A stretch of 64,000 bases of DNA. It comes from Chlorops oryzae (Eukaryota > Arthropoda > Insecta > Diptera > Chloropidae). Below the pieces are notes generated by a model. It did no database searches and was not told the origin of the DNA. It saw nothing but the letters and a program-made list of their open reading frames with translations. Position 1 is the stretch's first letter. The number at the start of each line of letters is the position of its first letter. Positions 19,943-27,819 of this stretch are shown here, in pieces. The position numbers and the translations under genes were made by a program. The DNA lies in contig CM035806.1 in the NCBI GenBank assembly GCA_020466095.1, forward strand, positions 61,986,059 to 62,050,058, given 5' to 3'.

Positions 19943-20776
19943 ATGATTGTCCACCCTAAAATGACATTTAGTCATAAACGAAAGGTCATCGGAAGAGGAT
20001 TAATAAATAATTTTATTAATAAACTACCAATAGAACTTCATTTACCAGGCTATCAGTTTTGTGGTCCAGGTACAAAGCTTCAAAAACGTTTAGCAAGAGG
20101 AGACAAAGGTATCAACCCATTGGATTGTGCCTGTAGAGAACACGATATTGCCTATTCTCAATTCAAAGACTTGGAAAATCGGCATATTGCAGATAAGAAT
20201 TTAGTGGAAAGAGCTTGGGAGAGAGTTAAATCGACTGACGCCAGTGCTACAGAAAAAGCAAACGCTTGGTTTGTTACAAACGTTATGAAAGCTAAATTAA
20301 AATTTGGTGGCAGTCTCACAAATTTCATGCAAAATCAAAAGAAGAAGAAGAATATAATGATGAAGAAAAAAACTGTAAAGAAAAAGAAGGAATGTCCTAC
20401 AAAAATTTTTAAGACAGCAATCAAGAAAGCTACAACAGAATTGAAAAGGGCAAAGCCCATTGGCTTACATGATGCTATCCAAGTTGCTGAAAAATCTCTA
20501 TCATCGTCACTTAAGAGACAAACCAAAAAAGCAATACCGCGCATTATCCCAGTACCCAAAGTGGGAGGATTTTTACCATTAATACCAATTTTAGCGGGTA
20601 TTTTGAAACTTGGAGGAATTATATCTGGAGGAATGTCAATTGCAAACCTGATTAAAAACGTAATATCTGCAAAGAATAAAAAGCTTCAGGAACCTGTTGC
20701 AGTTGGAAATGGGCTTTATTTAAAACCATATAGAAAAGGATATGGTTTCTTTCTTAAACCGTACACAAAAAACTAA
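19943..20776 (+). CDS. Polinton minor capsid protein with PLA2-like domain
   Basis: A 277-codon protein. Residues about 34-72 form a parvovirus VP1-type phospholipase A2 motif: calcium loop GYQFCGPGT and catalytic DCACREHDIAY (His67-Asp68). In parvoviruses this activity opens endosomal membranes; a similar role here is inferred. Then follow a very basic segment (KKKKNIMMKKKTVKKKKE), a hydrophobic glycine-rich segment (about 212-240, LPLIPILAGILKLGGIISGG), and a basic C-terminus with the repeated KPY motif (LYLKPYRKG, FFLKPYTKN) reminiscent of adenovirus core/cement peptides. It is followed 5 nt later by the protease ORF on the same strand. All PLA2 signature residues are present. Confidence 0.82.
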   Translation: MIVHPKMTFSHKRKVIGRGLINNFINKLPIELHLPGYQFCGPGTKLQKRLARGDKGINPLDCACREHDIAYSQFKDLENRHIADKNLVERAWERVKSTDASATEKANAWFVTNVMKAKLKFGGSLTNFMQNQKKKKNIMMKKKTVKKKKECPTKIFKTAIKKATTELKRAKPIGLHDAIQVAEKSLSSSLKRQTKKAIPRIIPVPKVGGFLPLIPILAGILKLGGIISGGMSIANLIKNVISAKNKKLQEPVAVGNGLYLKPYRKGYGFFLKPYTKN

Positions 20777-20781
20777 TAAAC

Positions 20782-21132
20782 ATGCTACCCAACAGAGCCC
20801 TAACTGAAGACGATATCAGAAAATATGCTAAGAAATTACAGTCCTTTAGAGGTGTTTTCATGCGAAATGCTTTACCAAAACGCCCCCATAAGAACGAATG
20901 TGGAATTATTAATCTAGATTCAGCAGATGGAGGAGGAACGCATTGGGTAGCATATATTAAAAATGATGGTTTAAAAGAATACTTTGACAGTTTTGGTAAT
21001 CTACCTCCACCAAAAGAAGTTGTGAAATACCTTGGAGTGAAAAACTTGAGCTATAACTATAAACAACATCAACAATACAATTCATATAACTGTGGTCATT
21101 TATGTTTACAATTTCTTTATTCAAATTCATAA
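20782..21132 (+). CDS. PRO: Polinton adenain-like cysteine protease
   Basis: A 116-codon C5/Ulp1-type protease that in adenoviruses matures virion proteins. The catalytic triad is visible: His in GGTHWVAYIK (H54), Asp in EYFDSFG (D69), Cys in YNCGHLCLQFL (C104), with a Gln just upstream (QQYNSYN). The N-terminus (ALTEDDIRKYAKKL...FRGVFMRNALP) is the usual Polinton form. The ATG lies 5 nt after the PLA2-like stop, suggesting one transcript. It ends soon after the Cys box, slightly shorter than many relatives, but no key residue is missing. Confidence 0.9.
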   Translation: MLPNRALTEDDIRKYAKKLQSFRGVFMRNALPKRPHKNECGIINLDSADGGGTHWVAYIKNDGLKEYFDSFGNLPPPKEVVKYLGVKNLSYNYKQHQQYNSYNCGHLCLQFLYSNS

Positions 21133-21154
21133 TAAACATAAATACAATAACAAA

Positions 21155-21448
21155 TCAAAATTTACTATTTTTTCTAATTAAATTTGTATAATGGTTCATT
21201 AGTTTGTGTGCTTTGCAGAGAATAAATTTGTTGTTGAAACAAGTGCAATCATTGTATCCTTGAGAAAAGTTGTTACAGCTTGAAGGGCAGCTTTGGAAAT
21301 GCATTCCATATATGGATTTGACAACTCGTTCTTGTTCCATTTGTATAGCTTGTTGCATTGCTGTCCACAAAAAATTATAGTCTTCGCTAGAAATATGAAG
21401 CTTAAATTTTTTTAGAAAAAGACGAATTATTCCGCTTTCCAATGTCAT
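21155..21448 (-). CDS. Polinton Cys-rich orphan ORF
   Basis: The open frame extends to 21487 and beyond in protein-like sequence (EPTFRRLIYYVTN), but the first ATG in frame is 21448, giving about 97 codons. The C-terminal half has six cysteines (SCPSSCNNF...NDCTCF...ILCKAHKL), perhaps a zinc-binding fold. The natural start may be lost or spliced: an ATG at about 21530 is in another frame, next to a long T run. I recognise no family. It lies tail-to-tail with the protease gene and downstream of the polymerase gene. Confidence 0.45.
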   Translation of the reverse strand: MTLESGIIRLFLKKFKLHISSEDYNFLWTAMQQAIQMEQERVVKSIYGMHFQSCPSSCNNFSQGYNDCTCFNNKFILCKAHKLMNHYTNLIRKNSKF

Positions 21449-21616
21449 GTTGTTAATTAATTGACAATTAGTAACGTAATAAATCAACCGCCTGAATGTT
21501 GGCTCACCTTTCTCGTGAAATTCATTTAAAAAAAAAAAAATTTTTTTTTATTTTTATTTTTTTTTTATTTTTTTTTATTTGCATTAATTCTTATACTAAA
21601 TAAATATACATAAAAT

Positions 21617-24600
21617 TTAGTCTATATCCATATCTTCACTAGTAACAATACTATAGTGCCCCCATGCAAAAGTATTAATACCATCTGATTGAATACACCT
21701 CTTGTCATCTGTATTACTTAATACTACTTTTTTCCACAATTCGGTGTAAATGGCATGAAACTTACTTCTAAACATATACATACTATCAAAATAGATCTTA
21801 TTTTCTAACAAACATAATCGATAATCGTCAATAGTTAATTTCATTAATGCAGCCTTTTTGACTCCTTTAGACTTTTTTATTTCAAAATTGTCTAAAGTTT
21901 TTAATGAATACATTTTCGATCTGAGCCCAATAAACTCTTTAATTATTCTTCCACTAAGCTCATCCTTCATCATTCCCAAAACTTTTTTATTTCTAAGAGG
22001 AATTTTAAATTGATTATCTGGAGAATAGTCTGATGTATCAAAATTGAAATCGATATCAGGAAAAATTTCTTTATAAAAATCAGAATTTTCAATACTATAT
22101 ATGAATGAATCAGTGTCCATATAATTTAAAGACAGATGTTTTCCAAATTTCGGTAGCATATAATCATAGTGGAAACTATACATTTTATGTTTTGACAACT
22201 CTAATACTGCGAAACCCAAATACATGGGCTTGTCATATAAAATTTTTTCTTTTTGCAGTTCTATGGATATTAAATTGTCTGTGAAAATTTTAATACTACG
22301 AAAATTTGGTTTAGATATGAGAGCTTTAGCACCAAGCCGTTTACCCTTACTCTCCCACTCTTCTACTAATTTTATATTTCTTCTCTTTTCAATATTTTCC
22401 ATAGTTTTACCGTACACTGCATTATTCAAAAGCTTAAAAAGATTTTTCTCAAAATCGTTTTTAGCATTTTGTCTACACTCAGTATTAAGGTCTATGCATT
22501 TTTGTAGCCAAGAAGACTGTTTGAACTCTAATATTCGATGAACTTTTACTAGTTTAAGACCATGTTTTAAACACTGTTGAAGAACTCTATAATGAATGGT
22601 ATAGTTATGTTTGGGAGTCAAGTCTGCTAAAAGCTTTGCAATTTTTCCGCCTGGTGGCTTCTTGTTTGCTGGACAAAATGGAAGATCATTATGTAAGTCA
22701 TGAATTTCTTGTGGATATTCCAAATCAACTTCTAATATGTAGCCAAATAGTGAATCGGGTGGTATTGAGAAGACATTAAAATTTTCAATATTTTCTAACC
22801 ACTTGAAACCTCCATAGGGCAAATATTCGGACATTGCATATCCATACAAATTATTTGCGTCTAAATACACAATTGTGGATGAAGGCTTACTTGCATCATA
22901 ATCTTCCATCATGTATATATTGTTTGCAGTAGAATGTCTTTTGCTACATTGAACCAAACCACCACGTATACCATTTCTTATTAAATAGAGCATTTCAATG
23001 TCAGTTAAAAGCTCTAGTTCTATTTTTGTGTACTTAAGCATTGCATCCCATGATAGCGCTGGTAATGTTAAATATTGACACGGGTCCAATTTATAAATAT
23101 TTTGAGAAACTCTTCTAAAGTTTTCCATAACATCAGCTAGCAACAAAACATCTGTCTTTAAATATATAGACATATAATCGCAAAGCGTTGTACAATTGAA
23201 AAACTGCCAAACATTTTGAGCATGTTGATAATCTTCAATGGTACATGCTTTGTTTGTTAGTTTATTGAAAAAAGATTCACGTGGTGGCAAGCTTGTTTCT
23301 GTTAGACTTTCAAATGATTTAATGTAATCATATGGAAATATACCTTTACGTGTTAATAAATTTTTTTCGTCATCGTCGTGAAATTCTGTACTCAAAATAT
23401 TAAAGCTGTCTTTCTCCAGATTTCGAGCTAAGGTGTCTAGGCTGGCTGGTAGAAATTTAAATGAGTCCAGAAAACGTATTTCCGCATGTTGTTTATCTTT
23501 AGATGTAAAGTGTTTTGCCAATGAAATATACTTTTCGTTATTGAGCGCAACTACACTAATAGAACCAGGTAAAAAATTTAGTTTTTTAACAAATAAATGG
23601 CAATCATATGCCGAAAAGTTATGGAAAAAAATGGGTATAAAACGACTAATTTGAAATTCTAGATTGCATTTAGAGTGTGCTGCACCTCGAAATTCTCCTG
23701 TTAAATGGCAATGATCTATAATTTTTGTGTCATCTAGTGGCAGCTCGCAAATATGAAAATTCATTGCATTATCAAAAGAAATCTGTTGGCTTCTGGAAAG
23801 CGGATTCATTTCTTTGAATTGAAAAACATTGTTTTCCAACAATGGTACACAATCCTCATAAATTCTTTTGACGAATACCTCGGCTGCATTTTCATCATCT
23901 TCATTCGCTTGGACATACATTTGAAATCTATCTAGACTGGAATCAAAACTGCATTTAATAAAATAACTAAAGGCAATCGGTTTGTGTGTCTGAACTCTTG
24001 TTACATATTCAGATTCTTGTTCATTTGTTGGAAGTAGCATGCATTCAAAGTCTGCATATACTACAAAAGGAACATTTAATTGTTTTTTATAATTCTTAAA
24101 CTTAAGAATATCATTTTCACCTTTTACTGGTAACTCTGTTACCGTTCGGTTGCAGTACTTTAAATGTTTCTCCAGTGTTTCGTTCCTCTGGAAGAACTGC
24201 AAACAAAAGTTACACATATGGATTGTGTGACCGTGTTTACTACTTTGTGTACTCAATAATCTGAAAAAAAAAGAAGAGGAAACAATTTTTTGATGTTGTT
24301 GTAAATACCAATTATGACAAGGTTTTCTACATCAATAGCTATTATATAAAGCATTTAAATGCTAACCTTGAGATATTCTTTATCCATACGTAGTGGAAAT
24401 TTTCTTCTTTTTCCAAAAGAAGCAGGTTTAAATGTATTGGTTTCAAAGTGTTTGTCTTATAGTATGGCCCAATAATGCGTCCTTTTTCCTCTTGAAACCC
24501 AAAAATATTTACACTGATAAGAGGATTATTGTCTTCGAAAATTGCAACATCCTTCACAGGAAGAGGAAAACTTAGTCCATCAAAGTTTAATATGATGTTC

Positions 24601-25535
24601 TCTTCGTTGAGAGCAATGAAGTTTTCCTCTATGTTGACTTCATATGTGGAACATCTTGATGAGTTGTCAGGAAAATTGTAAAAAGCTGATATAATTGCCC
24701 ATTTGAAGCAGTATGGGTCATTGTTTTGCACATTTATTACAGCTTTTTTTGAGACTAGAACTGTAGGAGTTTGTATATATGATGAGCCTCGGATCGGTCT
24801 ATATTGATTGACGTTAAGTTCTAGCCACAATATTTTTGAGAGTGCCCAGCCGCTATCCTTCTCCTGAAACTCTTCCATCCGTTTACATATTTTAACTATG
24901 TCTTTAGAGTATATCTCTTGAATATTGGCTTCACTCTGAGCTATTGCCATTGTTGTTTGAAACGACTTTTGACTAATATTAGTTGTTTCTTCTCCGTCAA
25001 TGATTTTAAATTTGATGTACTCGCAAAAGAGCTCCATATTAAATTTAAATAGCTTGTGTTTAACAAGAGTTTGTTGTAAAAGCCTTCTGACGTGGGGTTC
25101 CACATTTGCGAAAAAATTCAACGGTATCAAATCGTCAACGTGTTTGTTTTCAATTTGAAAACATTCTATGCGATTCTTAAACAATGTTCTCACCTTCTTA
25201 ACATTCTCGTGTAGGAGCGTTGACGTATTCGCTTTATGGCTTGATTTCCGCAAATGTTTGGACCAGTTGCATATCTTTATCCACTCCTGGCAATCTTGAC
25301 AGTTTTTTAATTTCAATAATAATTTAGGTTTGGTCTTTGTGGTTGTTGTTGTTGTTGTTGATGTTGATGCATGTTTTAAAGCTTTATGCTGCATCAACTT
25401 AGTTTTTCGCGAATACTCTTTGTCGCAAACATTACACTTCACTTTTGCTTTTTCATGGATCGTCAAAATATGACGTGTTAAGTCACGTTTATACTTATAA
25501 ATTTTATTACAAGTTTTACATGTAAATGTACTCAT
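21617..25535 (-). CDS. pDNAP: Polinton protein-primed DNA polymerase B (two exons)
   Basis: This replicates the linear element from protein-primed ends. Exon 1 is 25535-24367 and exon 2 is 24260-21617. The exon lengths sum to 3813 nt, 1271 codons including the stop, in frame. N-terminal C2H2 fingers (FTCKTCNKIYKYKRDLTRH, VKCNVCDKEYSRKTKLMQH) are followed by another Cys2His2 cluster after the intron. Exonuclease: ExoI YADFEC (about 460), ExoII NFSAYD (about 605), ExoIII YLKTD (about 756). An endonuclease VII-like box DHCHLTGEFRGAAHSKCNL lies at about 572-590. Polymerase: motif A YLDANNLYGYAM (about 856), B LLNNAVYGKTMEN (about 1000), C YMDTDS (about 1104). All catalytic residues are present. 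Confidence 0.93.
24261..24366 (-). other. Spliceosomal intron in the pDNAP gene (106 nt)
   Basis: Donor GTTAGC at 24366-24361 and acceptor TTTTTTTTTCAG ending at 24261. Splicing joins an AG|A codon and connects the ISRL and LSTQSSK segments, which are contiguous in relatives. Without it an in-frame stop ends exon 1. Confidence 0.8.
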
Positions 25536-25597
25536 TTTAAATAGCTTCTTTTTTTTTTTTTTCAACACACTGTCCTGTTCAATGATCAAAAAATTTC

Positions 25598-25655
25598 TGA
25601 ATTGAATCTTAAAGTGGACTTCGTTTTATACTAAACTATGACCCACTCACACATA
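25598..25655 (-). promoter_or_regulatory. pDNAP promoter region (duplicated at 26998-27058)
   Basis: On the minus strand it contains TATAAAAC (25630-25624), about 90 nt before the ATG at 25535. The whole block, GAATTGAATCTTAAAGTGG through CACACATATCCG on +, is repeated almost unchanged in front of the 172-codon ORF. Confidence 0.6.
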
Positions 25656-25854
25656 TCCGTTTGACCATCTGGAACACTCACACAAACACAAGAAAACCTC
25701 CTTGGTATCACAATGGACCGATTTACGACCTAAGTGGCAGCCACTTCAACCTACCTACCTACTAGGTCAACCAAATTGTTTTTTTTTTTTATTTTTTTTT
25801 TCCGGGACATGTTGATTTGAACATTCTTCTTTCTTTTTTCTCAATTAAAACTGG

Positions 25855-25862
25855 TATAAAAG
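25855..25862 (+). promoter_or_regulatory. TATA box of the right TIR ORF
   Basis: GGTATAAAAGG with its core 36-43 nt before the ATG at 25898, a mirror of 13001-13008. Confidence 0.55.
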
Positions 25863-25897
25863 GAACAAATTTTCGGTTTCTAAAATCATAACGAAAG

Positions 25898-26191
25898 ATG
25901 GATTTCATAAGAAAGTTTAATTTGTATGGGATTGAATATCCTAACCAATTCAAGTTAAATTTAAATAGAATTTGCGGATTTTCGATTGAATTAAATGCTA
26001 GGACAAGTGTTAAACTTCACCTTCATTTAGAGGATGGTAAAATCATTCAGCTGGATGAAGGATATCTTTGTATACCAGGAATACAGGCCCTTCAAAGTGG
26101 ACTGTATTTTATATCATGCAGCAATAAATTGCTGCAGATATGTTTGGGTGATGATGATGATGATGATTGCGATATTCATCTTACACATTGA
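25898..26191 (+). CDS. Polinton TIR-encoded orphan protein, right copy
   Basis: The 97-codon mirror copy of the ORF at 12672-12965, differing by one residue (Gly instead of Cys before the Asp run). It is transcribed divergently from pDNAP, with about 360 bp between the starts, and has its own TATA box. The family is unknown. Copy number two per element would double its dosage. Confidence 0.65.
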   Translation: MDFIRKFNLYGIEYPNQFKLNLNRICGFSIELNARTSVKLHLHLEDGKIIQLDEGYLCIPGIQALQSGLYFISCSNKLLQICLGDDDDDDCDIHLTH

Positions 26192-26391
26192 AAAGTAAGT
26201 AGACACATTTTTTTTTTTTTTTTTTTTTTGTTTTTGATCTTTTATTTATTTAATTTTTTCTTTTTCCTTTTTCTTTTTAGGCAAATAGTTCTTAACATTA
26301 AATTTTTTATTTAGAAATGTAAAATTATATATTTAATAAAAAAATAAAAATATTTTAAGTTATATATATATGTATATAATAAAAATATATT

Positions 26392-26910
26392 TTAATGAAA
26401 ATTTAAATATTGACTTAAATCATTTGGAACCACAAACGGTTGGGAAGGTGGAATATAATGTTGTTCTTCTTCTTCTTCTTCTTCTTCTTCCGCAATTTCG
26501 TCCTCTTTAGACAGCTCAAGCAATGGGTTGATCCCATCACCACTCTTCCTTACAAGATGCGGATAGCTATTTATATTTTCTATCGCTATATCCTTCATCT
26601 TGTTAAATCTAGGTGGAAGCACCAATTGTACTTCAGACAACTCCAATACAACCTTTGGCCCATATTTTGTTTTGATGCGCTTCGCCAGCTCCACTACGAA
26701 GGTTTTATTAAAAGCCATCTTTGACATTGACAAAAATGGTTTGTTCAATTTTTGCTTCGATATAGCGTTAAAGCTAATACAGCCAATGTCCTTGTCTGTT
26801 GCTACTGAAACTGATGGCGCTGTTGCTGATCCTGTTGGCTGTGTAGGTCCTGTTGGTGCTACTGCTGATCCTGTTTGTGCTTTTGTAGATGAATTCATTT
26901 TGCGTCCCAT
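26392..26910 (-). CDS. Right-arm-only orphan ORF with acidic tract
   Basis: A 172-codon ORF with ATG at 26910. The first 40 residues are Ala/Thr/Pro/Gly-rich and probably disordered. The middle (LNKPFLSMSKMAFNKTFVVELAKRIKTKYGPKVVLELSEVQLVLPPRFNKMKDIAIENI) looks folded. A run of Glu residues (encoded by a GAA microsatellite at 26464-26491) precedes a C-terminal SQPFVVPNDLSQYLNFH. Function unknown. Its upstream block duplicates the pDNAP promoter including the TATA box (27032-27026), so the two may be expressed together. Confidence 0.5.
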   Translation of the reverse strand: MGRKMNSSTKAQTGSAVAPTGPTQPTGSATAPSVSVATDKDIGCISFNAISKQKLNKPFLSMSKMAFNKTFVVELAKRIKTKYGPKVVLELSEVQLVLPPRFNKMKDIAIENINSYPHLVRKSGDGINPLLELSKEDEIAEEEEEEEEEQHYIPPSQPFVVPNDLSQYLNFH

Positions 26911-26997
26911 TTTTTTTTTTTTCTAAAAAAATTTTCAAAATTTCTTATTTATTAGTAGGTTCAAAAGTACACTGTACTGTTGAAGTGTTAGAAATTT

Positions 26998-27058
26998 TCT
27001 GAATTGAATCTTAAAGTGGACTCCGTTTTATACTAAACTATGACTCACACATATCCGT
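26998..27058 (-). promoter_or_regulatory. Duplicated pDNAP-type promoter before the 172-codon ORF
   Basis: Near-identical to 25598-25655, with TATAAAAC at 27032-27026. Differences are a C/T change and loss of four bases in the GACCCACTCAC word. Confidence 0.6.
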
Positions 27059-27813
27059 TGACCTGTTAAGAAAATTTTGTCTATCTTATTATTTGACTTC
27101 AATTTCCAACTACAGCCGATAAAAAAAAAAAAAAAAAAAAAATAAATAAAAAAAAAAAAAAATAAGGAACCCATCTGGTTGAGCGTGGAAAACTATTATA
27201 AAAGATCTCTCACAATGATAGCGATATGCTAATGTCTTAAATTTCTTACCTGCTTTTTACATATTCTCCTGCATTGTATTTGAAATGCATCAAAAGATCT
27301 TTATTGCAGCAAAAGGGTACCTATTCATCTTTTTTTTTTACCGTCGTAAATATTGTAAATATTTTAAAGTTATAAACATCATGCTCTCCCGTCGACAATG
27401 ACGAGTTCGTTTTCTAACAATTCATCTTTTAACACTTGTTTTCCCATCGACCTTGAAGAATTCGTTTTATAGCACTTTAAAATACACCAAAAGGACTCCT
27501 ATTCATCTTTTAACACGTGTTCTCCCATCAATCATGAAAAAATTAGTTTTTCAAAACACACACTCACACACACCCACATATTGATTTTTTTTCATTTTGC
27601 TACTTTTTTTGTGATACTTTTTACGACAATTTTTGAGACACTTTTTCTTATGGTACCTTTTTGCGGCCCCCCTTTTTTGCACCCCCTTTTTACAACAATT
27701 TTTGAGACACTTTTTCTTATGGTACCTTTTTGCGGTCCCTTTTTTTGCGCCCCCTTTTGCGCCCCTTTTTGCGCAGGTTTTCATTGACCTAGAATCGGCT
27801 AATCCTACCTACT

Positions 27814-27819
27814 AACTTG
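27814..27819. repeat. Polinton target-site duplication, right copy (AACTTG)
   Basis: The same six bases as 12454-12459, directly after the CCTACCTACT terminus. Confidence 0.92.

Larger units (their letters stand above)
12460..27813. mobile_element. Polinton/Maverick element, 15.35 kb, both ends present
   Basis: A self-synthesising DNA transposon with virus-type genes. Its ends are inverted, starting AGTAGGTAGGATTAGCC and ending with the complement, with AG...CT termini and the 6-bp duplication AACTTG. It carries pDNAP, integrase, ATPase, protease, capsid and PLA2 genes. Genes 12672-18761 and 21155-25535 are on the minus strand, the 19943-21132 pair is on +, and the ATPase is divergent from that pair. 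Defects: the capsid gene has a frameshift at an A8 run and seems fused with penton sequence, the DUF8207-like gene holds a MITE, and the left TIR holds a SINE and lacks a 1.4 kb block present in the right arm. Replication, integration and packaging enzymes look intact, so the copy is fairly young. Confidence 0.93.
25673..27813 (-). repeat. Polinton right arm including terminal inverted repeat
   Basis: The outer part 27673-27813 and inner part 25673-26268 match the left arm. Between them a block of about 1.4 kb is unique to this side and holds the 172-codon ORF, a duplicated promoter, A-rich runs and a G/C-rich tandem duplication: the segment with GAGACACTTTTTCTTATGG occurs at 27626-27666 and 27694-27736. 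The left arm keeps only one such unit. Confidence 0.8.

Noticed and set aside
24342..25589. Separate zinc-finger gene upstream of pDNAP
   Set aside because: It is exon 1 of pDNAP: splice sites and frame join it to the polymerase domain.
27551..27784. Lys/Cys-rich ORFs in the outer Polinton TIR
   Set aside because: They arise from a G/C-rich tandem duplication, and the opposite strand is open as well; there is no matching ORF in the left arm.
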